Of a stretch of 64,000 nt of DNA, positions 26,012-40,290 are shown one piece after another (position 1 is the stretch's first letter; the number at the start of each line of letters is the position of its first letter). Origin of the DNA: Toxonevra muliebris. Its lineage: Eukaryota > Arthropoda > Insecta > Diptera > Pallopteridae. Where the stretch lies: positions 1 to 64,000 of the forward strand of contig CAVNUY010000034.1 in NCBI GenBank assembly GCA_963691655.1, written 5' to 3'. Below the pieces are notes generated by a model. It searched no databases, was not told the origin of the DNA, and worked only from the letters and a program-made list of their open reading frames with translations. A program made the translations under genes and the position numbers.

Positions 26012-26349
26012 TATAGGGAGAAGACGTTCTATACTGTCGGAGACACTTTTTCTATAGGGGAGAAGACGTTTTATACTGTCGGAGACACCTTTTCTATAGG
26101 GGAGAAGACGTTTCATACTGTCGGAGACACCTTTTCTATAGGGGAGAAGACGTTTTATACTGTCGGAGACACCTTTTCTATAGGGGAGAAGGTGTTTTAT
26201 ACTGTCGGAGACACCTTTTCTATAGGGGAGAAGACGTTTTATACTGTCGGAGACACCTTTTCTATAGGGGAGAAGACGTTTTATACTGTCGGAGACACCT
26301 TTTCTATAGGGGAGACGGTGTTTTATACTGTCGGAGACACCTTTTCTAT

Positions 26350-26940
26350 AGGGGAGAAGACGTTTTATACTGTCGGAGACACCTTTTCTATAGGGGAGAA
26401 GACGTTTTATACTGTCGGAGACACCTTTTCTATAGGGGAGAAGACGTTCTATACTGTCGGAGACACCTTTTCTATAGGGGAGAAGACGTTCTATACTGTC
26501 GGAGACACCTTTTCTATAGGGGAGAAGACGTTTTATACTGTCGGAGACACCTTTTCTATAGGGGAGAAGGTGTTTTATACTGTCGGAGACACCTTTTCTA
26601 TAGGGGAGAAGACGTTTTATACTGTCGGAGACACCTTTTCTATAGGGGAGAAGACGTTTTATACTGTCGGAGACACCCTTTCTATAGGGGAGAAGACGTT
26701 CTATACTGTCGGAGACACCTTTTCTATAGGGGAGAAGGTGTTTTATACTGTCGGAGACACCTTTTCTATAGGGGAGAAAACGTTCTATACTGTCGGAGAC
26801 ACCTTTTCTATAGGGGAGAAGACGTTTTATACTGTCGGAGACACCCTTTCTATAGGGAACAAGACGTTCTATACTGTCGGAGACACCTTTTCTATAGGGG
26901 AGAAGACGTTCTATACTGTCGGAGACACCTTTTCTATAGG
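26350..26940 (+). repeat. 756-bp-offset duplication, left copy
   Basis: TTCTATACT units near 26451 and 26493, CACCCTTTC at 26675 and GGGAACAAGACG at 26855 recur exactly 756 bp (18 units) downstream. The GGGAACAAG unit is seen only in this pair. Confidence 0.85.
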
Positions 26941-27105
26941 GGAGAAAACGTTCTATACTGTCGGAGACACCTTTTCTATAGGGGAGAAGACGTTTTATAC
27001 TGTCGGAGACACCTTTTCTATAGGGGAGAAGGTGTTTTATACTGTCGGAGACACCTTTTCTATAGGGGAGAAGACGTTTTATACTGTCGGAGACACCTTT
27101 TCTAT

Positions 27106-27696
27106 AGGGGAGAAGACGTTTTATACTGTCGGAGACACCTTTTCTATAGGGGAGAAGACGTTTTATACTGTCGGAGACACCTTTTCTATAGGGGAGAAGA
27201 CGTTCTATACTGTCGGAGACACCTTTTCTATAGGGGAGAAGACGTTCTATACTGTCGGAGACACCTTTTCTATAGGGGAGAAGACGTTTTATACTGTCGG
27301 AGACACCTTTTCTATAGGGGAGAAGGTGTTTTATACTGTCGGAGACACCTTTTCTATAGGGGAGAAGACGTTTTATACTGTCGGAGACACCTTTTCTATA
27401 GGGGAGAAGACGTTTTATACTGTCGGAGACACCCTTTCTATAGGGGAGAAGACGTTCTATACTGTCGGAGACACCTTTTCTATAGGGGAGAAGGTGTTTT
27501 ATACTGTCGGAGACACCTTTTCTATAGGGGAGAAAACGTTCTATACTGTCGGAGACACCTTTTCTATAGGGGAGAAGACGTTTTATACTGTCGGAGACAC
27601 CCTTTCTATAGGGAACAAGACGTTTTATACTGTCGGAGACACCTTTTCTATAGGGGAGAAGACGTTCTATACTGTCGGAGACACCTTTTCTATAGG
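27106..27696 (+). repeat. 756-bp-offset duplication, right copy
   Basis: It repeats the left copy's landmarks: TTCTATACT units near 27207 and 27249, CACCCTTTC at 27431 and GGGAACAAGACG at 27611. The GGGAACAAG units already differ in the following TTTTATACT/TTCTATACT. Confidence 0.85.
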
Positions 27697-28339
27697 GGAG
27701 AAGACGTTTTATACTGTCGGAGACACCTTTTCTATAGGGGAGAAGGTGTTTTATACTGTCGGAGACACCTTTTCTATAGGAGAGAAGACATTTTATACTG
27801 TCGGAGACACCTTTTCTATAGGGGAGAAGGTGTTTTATACTGTCGGAGACACCTTTTCTATAGGGGAGAAGACGTTTTATACTGTCGGAGACACCTTTTC
27901 TATAGGGGAGAAGGTGTTTTATACTGTCGGAGACACCTTTTCTATAGGGGAGAAGACGTTTTATACTGTCGGAGACACCTTTTCTATAGGAGAGAAGGTG
28001 TTTTATACTGTCGGAGACACCTTTTCTATAGGAGAGAAGACGTTTTATACTGTCGGAGACACCTTTTCTATAGGGGAGAAGACGTTTTATACTGTCGGAG
28101 ACACCTTTTCTATAGGGGAGAAGGTGTTTTATACTGTCGGAGACACCTTTTCTATAGGGGAGAAGGTGTTTTATACTGTCGGAGACACCTTTTCTATAGG
28201 GGAGAAGACGTTTTATACTGTCGGAGACACCTTTTCTATAGGGGAGAAGACGTTTTATACTGTCGGAGACACCTTTTCTATAGGGGAGAAGACGTTTTAT
28301 ACTGTGGGAGACACCTTTTCTATAGGAGAGAAGACGTTT

Positions 28340-28585
28340 TATACTGTCGGAGACACCTTTTCTATAAGGGAGAAGACGTTCTATACTGTCGGAGACACCT
28401 TTTCTATAGGGGAGAAGACGTCTTATACTGTCGGAGACACCTTTTCTATAGGAGAGAAGACGTTCTATACTGTCGGAGACACCTTTTCTATAGGAGAGAA
28501 GACGTTCTATACTGTCGGAGACACCTTTTCTATAGGGGAGAAGGTGTTTTATACTGTCGGAGACACCTTTTCTATAGGGGAGAAG
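28340..28585 (+). repeat. Six-unit cassette with GACGTCTTATACTG, copy 1
   Basis: The order is CTATAAGGGAG at 28363, then GACGTCTTATACTG at 28421, two GGAGAGAAGACGTTCTATACT units and a type B unit. The whole cassette recurs exactly 5,586 bp (133 x 42) downstream. Confidence 0.8.
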
Positions 28586-31500
28586 ACGTTTTATACTGTC
28601 GGAGACACCTTTTCTATAGGGGAGAAGACGTTTTATACTGTCGGAGACACCTTTTCTATAGGGGAGAAGACGTTTTATACTGTCGGAGACACCTTTTCTA
28701 TAGGGGAGAAGACGTTTTATACTGTCGGAGACACCTTTTCTATAGGGGAGAAGACGTTCTATACTGTCGGAGACACCTTTTCTATAGGGGAGAAGGTGTT
28801 TTATACTGTCGGAGACACCTTTTCTATAGGGGAGAATGTGTTTTATACTGTCGGAGACACCTTTTCTATAGGGGAGAAGGTGTTTTATACTGTCGGAGAC
28901 ACCTTTTCTATAGGGGAGAAGGTGTTTTATACTGTCGGAGACAACTTTTCTATAGGGGAGAAGACGTTTTATACTGTCGGAGACACCTTTTCTATAGGGG
29001 AGAAGACGTACTATACTGTCGGAGACACCTTTTCTATAGGGGAGAAGACGTTTTATACTGTCGGAGACACCTTTTCTATAGGGGAGAAGACGTTTTATAC
29101 TGTCGGAGACACCTTTTCTATAGGGGAGAAGACGTTTTATACTGTCGGAGACACCTTTTCTATAGGAGAGAAGACGTTCTATACTGTCGGAGACACCTTT
29201 TCTATAGGGGAGAAGACGTTTTATACTGTCGGAGACACCTTTTCTATAGGGGAGAAGACGTTTTATACTGTCGGAGACACCTTTTCCATAGGAGAGAAGG
29301 TGTTTTATACTGTCGGAGACACCTTTTCTATAGGGGAGAAGACGTTTTATACTGTCGGAGACACATTTTCTATAGGGGAGAAGACGTTTTATACTGTCGG
29401 AGACACCTTTTCTATAGGGGAGAAGACGTTTTATACTGTCGGAGACACCTTTTCTATAGGGGAGAAGACGTTTTATACTGTCGGAGACACCTTTTCTATA
29501 GGAGAGAAGACGTTCTATACTGTCGGAGACACCTTTTCTATAGGGGAGAAGACGTTTTATACTGTCGGAGACACCTTTTCTATAGGGGAGAAGACGTTTT
29601 ATACTGTCGGAGACACCTTTTCTATAGGGGAGAAGACGTTTTATACTGTCGGAGACACCTTTTCTATAGGGGAGAAGACGTTTTATACTGTCGGAGACAC
29701 CTTTTCTATAGGGGAGAAGACGTTTTATACTGTCGGAGACACCTTTTCTATAGGAGAGAAGACGTTCTATACTGTCGGAGACACCTTTTCTATAGGGGAG
29801 AAGACGTTTTATACTGTCGGAGACACCTTTTCTATAGGGGAGAAGACGTTTTATACTGTCGGAGACACCTTTTCTATAGGGGAGAAGACGTTTTATACTG
29901 TCGGAGACACCTTTTCTATAGGGGAGAAGACGTTTTATACTGTCGGAGACACATTTTCTATAGGGGAGAAGACGTTTTATACTGTCGGAGACACCTTTTC
30001 CATAGGGGAGAAGGTGTTTTATACTGTCGGAGACACCTTTTCTATAGGGGAGAAGACGTTTTATACTGTCGGAGACACCTTTTCTATAGGGGAGAAGACG
30101 TTTTATACTGTCGGAGACACCTTTTCTATAGGAGAGAAGACGTTTTATACTGTCGGAGACACCTTTTCTATAGGGGAGAAGACGTTTTATACTGTCGGAG
30201 ACACCTTTTCTATAGGAGAGAAGACGTTCTATACTGTCGGAGACACCTTTTCTATAGGGGAGAAGGTGTTTTATACTGTCGGAGACACCTTTTCTATAGG
30301 GGAGAAGACGTACTATACTGTCGGAGACACCTTTTCTATAGGGGAGAAGACGTACTATACTGTCGGAGACACCTTTTCTATAGGGGAGAAGACGTTTTAT
30401 ACTGTCGGAGACACCTTTTCTATAGGGGAGAAGACGTTTTATACTGTCGGAGACACCTTTTCTATAGGAGAGAAGACGTTCTATACTGTCGGAGACACCT
30501 TTTCTATAGGGGAGAAGACGTTTTATACTGTCGGAGACACCTTTTCTATAGGAGAGAAGACGTTCTATACTGTCGGAGACACCTTTTCTATAGGGGAGAA
30601 GGTGTTTTATACTGTCGGAGACACCTTTTCCATAGGGGAGAAGGTGTTTTATACTGTCGGAGACACCTTTTCTATAGGGGAGAAGACGTTTTATACTGTC
30701 GGAGACACCTTTTCTATAGGGGAGAAGACGTTCTATACTGTCGGAGACACCTTTTCTATAGGAGAGAAGACGTTCTATACTGTCGGAGACACCTTTTCTA
30801 TAGGGGAGAAGGTGTTTTATACTGTCGGAGACACCTTTTCTATAGGGGAGAAGGTGTTTTATACTGTCGGAGACACCTTTTCTATAGGGGAGAAGACGTA
30901 CTATACTGTCGGAGACACCTTTTCTATAGGGGAGAAGACGTACTATACTGTCGGAGACACCTTTTCTATAGGGGAGAAGACGTTTTATACTGTCGGAGAC
31001 ACCTTTTCTATAGGGGAGAAGACGTTTTATACTGTCGGAGACACCTTTTCTATAGGGGAGAAGACGTTTTATACTGTCGGAGACACCTTTTCTATAGGAG
31101 AGAAGACGTTCTATACTGTCGGAGACACCTTTTCTATAGGGGAGAAGACGTTTTATACTGTCGGAGACACCTTTTCTATAGGGGAGAAGACGTTTTATAC
31201 TGTCGGAGACACATTTTCTATAGGGGAGAAGACGTTTTATACTGTCGGAGACACCTTTTCTATAGGAGAGAAGACGTTTTATACTGTCGGAGACACCTTT
31301 TCTATAGGGGAGAAGACGTTTTATACTGTCGGAGACACCTTTTCTATAGGGGAGAAGACGTTTTATACTGTCGGAGACACCTTTTCTATAGGAGAGAAGA
31401 CGTTCTATACTGTCGGAGACACCTTTTCTATAGGGGAGAAGACGTTTTATACTGTCGGAGACACCTTTTCTATAGGGGAGAAGACGTTTTATACTGTCGG

Positions 31501-33925
31501 AGACACCTTTTCTATAGGAGAGAAGACGTTCTATACTGTCGGAGACACCTTTTCTATAGGGGAGAAGACGTTTTATACTGTCGGAGACACCTTTTCTATA
31601 GGAGAGAAGACGTTCTATACTGTCGGAGACACCTTTTCTATAGGAGAGAAGACGTTCTATACTGTCGGAGACACCTTTTCTATAGGGGAGAAGGTGTTTT
31701 ATACTGTCGGAGACACCTTTTCCATAGGGGAGAAGGTGTTTTATACTGTCGGAGACACCTTTTCTATAGGGGAGAAGACGTTTTATACTGTCGGAGACAC
31801 CTTTTCTATAGGAGAGAAGACGTTCTATACTGTCGGAGACACCTTTTCTATAGGAGAGAAGACGTTCTATACTGTCGGAGACACCTTTTCTATAGGGGAG
31901 AAGGTGTTTTATACTGTCGGAGACACCTTTTCTATAGGGGAGAAGACGTACTATACTGTCGGAGACACCTTTTCTATAGGGGAGAAGACGTTCTATACTG
32001 TCGGAGACACCTTTTCTATAGGGGAGAAGGTGTTTTATACTGTCGGAGACACCTTTTCTATAGGGGAGAAGGTGTTTTATACTGTCGGAGACACCTTTTC
32101 TATAGGGGAGAAGACGTACTATACTGTCGGAGACACCTTTTCTATAGGGGAGAAGACGTACTATACTGTCGGAGACACCTTTTCTATAGGGGAGAAGACG
32201 TTTTATACTGTCGGAGACACCTTTTCTATAGGGGAGAAGACGTTTTATACTGTCGGAGACACCTTTTCTATAGGGGAGAAGACGTTTTATACTGTCGGAG
32301 ACACCTTTTCTATAGGAGAGAAGACGTTCTATACTGTCGGAGACACCTTTTCTATAGGGGAGAAGACGTTTTATACTGTCGGAGACACCTTTTCTATAGG
32401 GGAGAAGACGTTTTATACTGTCGGAGACACATTTTCTATAGGGGAGAAGACGTTTTATACTGTCGGAGACACCTTTTCTATAGGAGAGAAGACGTTCTAT
32501 ACTGTCGGAGACACCTTTTCTATAGGGGAGAAGGTGTTTTATACTGTCGGAGACACCTTTTCTATAGGGGAGAAGGTGTTTTATACTGTCGGAGACACCT
32601 TTTCTATAAGGGAGAAGACGTACTATACTGTCGGAGACACCTTTTCTATAGGGGAGAAGACGTACTATACTGTCGGAGACACCTTTTCTATAGGGGAGAA
32701 GACGTTTTATACTGTCGGAGACACCTTTTCTATAGGGGAGAAGACGTTTTATACTGTCGGAGACACCTTTTCTATAGGGGAGAAGGTGTTTTATACTGTC
32801 GGAGACACCTTTTCTATAGGGGAGAAGACGTACTATACTGTCGGAGACACCTTTTCTATAGGAGAGAAGACGTTCTATACTGTCGGAGACACCTTTTCTA
32901 TAGGGGAGAAGACGTTTTATACTGTCGGAGACACCTTTTCTATAGGGGAGAAGACGTTTTATACTGTCGGAGACACCTTTTCTATAGGAGAGAAGACGTT
33001 CTATACTGTCGGAGACACCTATTCTATAGGGGAGAAGGTGTTTTATACTGTCGGAGACACCTTTTCTATAGGGGAGAAGACGTTTTATACTGTCGGAGAC
33101 ACCTTTTCTATAGGGGAGAAGACGTTCTATACTGTCGGAGACACCTTTTCTATAGGAGAGAAGACGTTCTATACTGTCGGAGACACCTTTTCTATAGGGG
33201 AGAAGGTGTTTTATACTGTCGGAGACACCTTTTCTATAGGGGAGAAGACGTTTTATACTGTCGGAGACACCTTTTCTATAGGGGAGAAGACGTTTTATAC
33301 TGTCGGAGACACCTTTTCTATAGGAGAGAAGACGTTCTATACTGTCGGAGACACCTTTTCTATAGGGGAGAAGACGTTTTATACTGTCGGAGACACCTTT
33401 TCTATAGGGGAGAAGACGTTTTATACTGTCGGAGACACCTTTTCTATAGGGGAGAAGACGTTTTATACTGTCGGAGACACCTTTTCTATAGGGGAGAAGA
33501 CGTTCTATACTGTCGGAGACACCTTTTCTATAGGGGAGAAGACGTTCTATACTGTCGGAGACACCTTTTCTATAGGAGAGAAGACGTTTTATACTGTCGG
33601 AGACACCTTTTCTATAGGGGAGAAGACGTTTTATACTGTCGGAGACACCTTTTCTATAAGGGAGAAGACGTTTTATACTGTCGGAGACACCTTTTCTATA
33701 GGAGAGAAGACGTTCTATACTGTCGGAGACACCTTTTCTATAGGGGAGAAGGTGTTTTATACTGTCGGAGACACCTTTTCTATAGGGGAGAAGACGTTTT
33801 ATACTGTCGGAGACACCTTTTCTATAGGGGAGAAGACGTTCTATACTGTCGGAGACACCTTTTCTATAGGAGAGAAGACGTTTTATACTGTCGGAGACAC
33901 CTTTTCTATAGGGGAGAAGACGTTT

Positions 33926-34171
33926 TATACTGTCGGAGACACCTTTTCTATAAGGGAGAAGACGTTCTATACTGTCGGAGACACCTTTTCTATAGGGGAG
34001 AAGACGTCTTATACTGTCGGAGACACCTTTTCTATAGGAGAGAAGACGTTCTATACTGTCGGAGACACCTTTTCTATAGGAGAGAAGACGTTCTATACTG
34101 TCGGAGACACCTTTTCTATAGGGGAGAAGGTGTTTTATACTGTCGGAGACACCTTTTCTATAGGGGAGAAG
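33926..34171 (+). repeat. Six-unit cassette with GACGTCTTATACTG, copy 2
   Basis: CTATAAGGGAG at 33949 and GACGTCTTATACTG at 34007 match copy 1. Related cassettes starting with CTATAAGGGAG, but with TTTTATACT in place of TCTTATACT, occur at 36931 and 38359, which are 1,428 bp (34 units) apart. Confidence 0.8.
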
Positions 34172-37100
34172 ACGTACTATACTGTCGGAGACACCTTTTC
34201 TATAGGGGAGAAGACGTTTTATACTGTCGGAGACACCTTTTCTATAGGGGAGAAGACGTTTTATACTGTCGGAGACACCTTTTCTATAGGGGAGAAGACG
34301 TTTTATACTGTCGGAGACACCTTTTCTATAGGGGAGAAGACGTTTTATACTGTCGGAGACACCTTTTCTATAGGGGAGAAGACGTTCTATACTGTCGGAG
34401 ACACCTTTTCTATAGGAGAGAAGACGTTTTATACTGTCGGAGACACCTTTTCTATAGGGGAGAAGACGTTTTATACTGTCGGAGACACCTTTTCTATAAG
34501 GGAGAAGACGTTCTATACTGTCGGAGACACCTTTTCTATAGGGGAGAAGACGTTTTATACTGTCGGAGACACCTTTTCTATAGGAGAGAAGACGTTCTAT
34601 ACTGTCGGAGACACCTTTTCTATAGGAGAGAAGACGTTCTATACTGTCGGAGACACCTTTTCTATAGGGGAGAAGACGTTTTATACTGTCGGAGACACCT
34701 TTTCCATAGGGGAGAAGGTGTTTTATACTGTCGGAGACACCTTTTCTGTAGGAGAGAAGACGCTTTATACTGTCGGAGACACCTTTTCTATAGGGGAGAA
34801 AGTGTTTTATACTGTCGGAGACACCTTTTCTATAGGGGAGAAGGTGTTTTATACTGTCGGAGACAACTTTTCTATAGGGGAGAAGACGTTTTATACTGTC
34901 GGAGACACCTTTTCCATAGGGGAGAAGGTGTTTTATACTGTCGGAGACACCTTTTCCATAGGGGAGAAGGTGTTTTATACTGTCGGAGACACCTTTTCTG
35001 TAGGAGAGAAGACGCTTTATACTGTCGGAGACACCTTTTCTATAAGGGAGAAGACGTTCTATACTGTCGGAGACACCTTTTCTATAGGGGAGAAGACGTT
35101 TTATACTGTCGGAGACACCTTTTCTATAGGAGAGAAGACGTTCTATACTGTCGGAGACACCTTTTCTATAGGAGAGAAGACGTTTTATACTGTCGGAGAC
35201 ACCTTTTCTATAGGAGAGAAGACGTTCTATACTGTCGGAGACACCTTTTCTATAGGAGAGAAGACGTTCTATACTGTCGGAGACACCTTTTCTGTAGGAG
35301 AGAAGACGCTTTATACTGTCGGAGACACCTTTTCTATAAGGGAGAAGACGTTCTATACTGTCGGAGACACCTTTTCTATAGGGGAGAAGACGTTTTATAC
35401 TGTCGGAGACACCTTTTCTATAGGAGAGAAGACGTTCTATACTGTCGGAGACACCTTTTCTATAGGAGAGAAGACGTTTTATACTGTCGGAGACACCTTT
35501 TCTATAGGGGAGAAGACGTTTTATACTGTCGGAGACACCTTTTCTATAGGGGAGAAGACGTTTTATACTGTCGGAGACACCTTTTCTATAGGGGAGAAGA
35601 CGTACTATACTGTCGGAGACACCTTTTCTATAGGGGAGAAGACGTTTTATACTGTCGGAGACACCTTTTCTGTAGGAGAGAAGACGCTTTATACTGTCGG
35701 AGACACCTTTTCTATAGGGGAGAAAGTGTTTTATACTGTCGGAGACACCTTTTCTATAGGGGAGAAGGTGTTTTATACTGTCGGAGACAACTTTTCTATA
35801 GGGGAGAAGACGTTTTATACTGTCGGAGACACCTTTTCCATAGGGGAGAAGGTGTTTTATACTGTCGGAGACACCTTTTCTATAGGGGAGAAGACGTTTT
35901 ATACTGTCGGAGACACCTTTTCTATAGGGGAGAAGACGTTTTATACTGTCGGAGACACCTTTTCTATAGGAGAGAAGACGTTCTATACTGTCGGAGACAC
36001 CTTTTCTATAGGGGAGAAGGTGTTTTATACTGTCGGAGACACCTTTTCTATAGGGGAGAAGACGTACTATACTGTCGGAGACACCTTTTCTATAGGGGAG
36101 AAGACGTTTTATACTGTCGGAGACACCTTTTCTATAGGGGAGAAGACGTTTTATACTGTCGGAGACACCTTTTCTATAGGGGAGAAGACGTTTTATACTG
36201 TCGGAGACACCTTTTCTATAGGGGAGAAGACGTACTATACTGTCGGAGACACCTTTTCTATAGGGGAGAAGACGTTTTATACTGTCGGAGACACCTTTTC
36301 TATAGGGGAGAAGACGTTTTATACTGTCGGAGACACCTTTTCTATAGGGGAGAAGACGTTCTATACTGTCGGAGACACCTTTTCTATAGGGGAGAAGACG
36401 TTCTATACTGTCGGAGACACCTTTTCTATAGGAGAGAAGACGTTTTATACTGTCGGAGACACCTTTTCTATAGGAGAGAAGACGTTTTATACTGTCGGAG
36501 ACACCTTTTCTATAGGGGAGAAGACGTTTTATACTGTCGGAGACACCTTTTCTATAGGGGAGAAGACGTTTTATACTGTCGGAGACACCTTTTCTATAGG
36601 GGAGAAGACGTTTTATACTGTCGGAGACACCTTTTCTATAGGGGAGAAGACGTTTTATACTGTCGGAGACACCTTTTCTATAGGGGAGAAGACGTTTTAT
36701 ACTGTCGGAGACACCTTTTCTATAGGGGAGAAGACGTTTTATACTGTCGGAGACACCTTTTCTATAGGGGAGAAGACGTTCTATACTGTCGGAGACACCT
36801 TTTCTATAGGGGAGAAGACGTTCTATACTGTCGGAGACACCTTTTCTATAGGAGAGAAGACGTTTTATACTGTCGGAGACACCTTTTCTATAGGGGAGAA
36901 GACGTTTTATACTGTCGGAGACACCTTTTCTATAAGGGAGAAGACGTTCTATACTGTCGGAGACACCTTTTCTATAGGGGAGAAGACGTTTTATACTGTC
37001 GGAGACACCTTTTCTATAGGAGAGAAGACGTTCTATACTGTCGGAGACACCTTTTCTATAGGAGAGAAGACGTTCTATACTGTCGGAGACACCTTTTCTA

Positions 37101-40100
37101 TAGGGGAGAAGGTGTTTTATACTGTCGGAGACACCTTTTCTATAGGGGAGAAGACGTACTATACTGTCGGAGACACCTTTTCTATAGGGGAGAAGACGTT
37201 TTATACTGTCGGAGACACCTTTTCTATAGGGGAGAAGACGTTTTATACTGTCGGAGACACCTTTTCTATAGGAGAGAAGACGTTTTATACCTTCGGAGAC
37301 ACCTTTTCTATAGGGGAGAAGACGTTTTATACTGTCGGAGACACCTTTTCTATAGGGGAGAAGACGTACTATACTGTCGGAGACACCTTTTCTATAGGGG
37401 AGAAGACGTTCTATACTGTCGGAGACACCTTTTCTATAGGGGAGAAGACGTTTTATACTGTCGGAGACACCTTTTCTATAGGGGAGAAGACGTTTTATAC
37501 TGTCGGAGACACCTTTTCTATAGGGGAGAAGGTGTTTTATACTGTCGGAGACACCTTTTCTATAGGGGAGAAGACGTTTTATACTGTCGGAGACACCTTT
37601 TCTATAGGGGAGAAGGTGTTTTATACTGTCGGAGACACCTTTCCTATAGGAGAGAAGGTGTTTTATACTGTCGGAGACACCTTTCCTATAGGAGAGAAGG
37701 TGTTTTATACTGTCGGAGACACCTTTTCTATAGGGGAGAAGACGTTTTATACTGTCGGAGACACCTTTTCTATAGGGGAGAAGGTGTTTTATACTGTCGG
37801 AGACACCTTTTCTATAGGGGAGAAGGTGTTTTATACTGTCGGAGACACCTTTTCTATAGGGGAGAAGACGTTTTATACTGTCGGAGACACCTTTTCTATA
37901 GGGGAGAAGGTGTTTTATACTGTCGGAGACACCTTTTCTATAGGAGAGAAGACGTTTTATACTGTCGGAGACACCTTTTCTATAGGAGAGAAGACGTTCT
38001 ATACTGTCGGAGACACCTTTTCTATAGGAGAGAAGACGTTTTATACCTTCGGAGACACCTTTTCTATAGGGGAGAAGACGTTTTATACTGTCGGAGACAC
38101 CTTTTCTATAGGGGAGAAGACGTTCTATACTGTCGGAGACACCTTTTCTATAGGAGAGAAGACGTTTTATACCTTCGGAGACACCTTTTCTATAGGGGAG
38201 AAGACGTTCTATACTGTCGGAGACACCTTTTCTATAGGAGAGAAGACGTTCTATACTGTCGGAGACACCTTTTCTATAGGAGAGAAGACGTTCTATACTG
38301 TCGGAGACACCTTTTCTATAGGGGAGAAGACGTTTTATACTGTCGGAGACACCTTTTCTATAAGGGAGAAGACGTTCTATACTGTCGGAGACACCTTTTC
38401 TATAGGGGAGAAGACGTTTTATACTGTCGGAGACACCTTTTCTATAGGAGAGAAGACGTTCTATACTGTCGGAGACACCTTTTCTATAGGAGAGAAGACG
38501 TTCTATACTGTCGGAGACACCTTTTCTATAGGGGAGAAGGTGTTTTATACTGTCGGAGACACCTTTTCTATAGGGGAGAAGACGTACTATACTGTCGGAG
38601 ACACCTTTTCTATAGGGGAGAAGACGTTTTATACTGTCGGAGACACCTTTTCTATAGGGGAGAAGACGTTTTATACTGTCGGAGACACCTTTTCTATAGG
38701 GGAGAAGACGTTTTATACTGTCGGAGACACCTTTTCTATAGGGGAGAAGACGTTTTATACTGTCGGAGACACCTTTTCTATAGGGGAGAAGACGTACTAT
38801 ACTGTCGGAGACACCTTTTCTATAGGAGAGAAGACGTTCTATAATGTCGGAGACACCTTTTCTATAGGGGAGAAGGTGTTTTATACTGTCGGAGACACCT
38901 TTTCTATAGGGGAGAAGACGTACTATACTGTCGGAGACACCTTTTCTATAGGGGAGAAGACGTTTTATACTGTCGGAGACACCTTTTCTATAGGGGAGAA
39001 GACGTTCTATACTGTCGGAGACACCTTTTCTATAGGGGAGAAGACGTTTTATACTGTCGGAGACACCTTTTCTATAGGGGAGAAGGTGTTTTATACTGTC
39101 GGAGACACCTTTTCTATAGGAGAGAAGACGTTTTATACTGTCGGAGACACCTTTTCTATAGGAGAGAAGACGTTCTATACTGTCGGAGACACCTTTTCTA
39201 TAGGAGAGAAGACGTTTTATACCTTCGGAGACACCTTTTCTATAGGGGAGAAGACGTTTTATACTGTCGGAGACACCTTTTCTATAGGGGAGAAGACGTT
39301 CTATACTGTCGGAGACACCTTTTCTATAGGAGAGAAGACGTTTTATACCTTCGGAGACACCTTTTCTATAGGGGAGAAGACGTTTTATACTGTCGGAGAC
39401 ACCTTTTCTATAGGAGAGAAGACGTTTTATACTGTCGGAGACACCTTTTCTATAGGGGAGAAGACGTTTTATACTGTCGGAGACACCTTTTCTATAGGGG
39501 AGAAGACGTTTTATACTGTCGGAGACACCTTTTCTATAGGGGAGAAGACGTTCTATACTGTCGGAGACACCTTTTCTATAGGAGAGAAGACGTTTTATAC
39601 CTTCGGAGACACCTTTTCTATAGGGGAGAAGACGTTTTATACTGTCGGAGACACCTTTTCTATAGGGGAGAAGACGTTTTATACTGTCGGAGACACCTTT
39701 TCTATAGGGGAGAAGACGTTCTATACTGTCGGAGACACCTTTTCTATAGGGGAGAAGGTGTTTTATACTGTCGGAGACACCTTTTCTATAGGGAAGAAGG
39801 TGTTTTATACTGTCGGAGACACCTTTTCTATAGGGGAGAAGGTGTTTTATACTGTCGGAGACACCTTTTCTATAGGGGAGAAGACGTTTTATACTGTCGG
39901 AGACACCTTTTCTATAGGGGAGAAGACGTTCTATACTGTCGGAGACACCTTTTCTATAGGAGAGAAGACGTTTTATACCTTCGGAGACACCTTTTCTATA
40001 GGGGAGAAGACGTTCTATACTGTCGGAGACACCTTTTCTATAGGAGAGAAGACGTTCTATACTGTCGGAGACACCTTTTCTATAGGGGAGAAGGTGTTTT

Positions 40101-40290
40101 ATACTGTCGGAGACACCTTTTCTATAGGGAAGAAGGTGTTTTATACTGTCGGAGACACCTTTTCTATAGGGGAGAAGGTGTTTTATACTGTCGGAGACAC
40201 CTTTTCTATAGGGGAGAAGACGTTTTATACTGTCGGAGACACCTTTTCTATAGGGGAGAAGACGTTTTATACTGTCGGAGACAGCTTTTC

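Larger units (their letters stand above)
26012..40290 (+). repeat. Array domain IV: 340 units with no internal indel
   Basis: TATAGGG at 26012 and at 40291 are 14,279 bp apart, which is 340 x 42 minus the single base lost at 26,019. One phase stays open across the whole stretch, so I find no internal net insertion or deletion. Characteristic variants are GGAGAGAAG, GACGTACTATACTG, GACACATTTTC, GACAACTTTTC, CTGTAGGAGAG followed by ACGCTTTAT, and TATACCTTCGGAG from 37.3 kb on (37291, 38047, 38173, 39223, 39349, 39601, 39979). Confidence 0.92.

Noticed and set aside
13218..26057. Long open frames translating FYTVGDTFSIGEKT or VLYCRRHLFYRGED repeats as real genes
   Set aside because: The 42-bp period is divisible by three and two + phases lack stops, so long frames are automatic. 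Nearly all begin only at GTG or TTG made by unit variants, none has non-repeat ends, and they end at simple indels.
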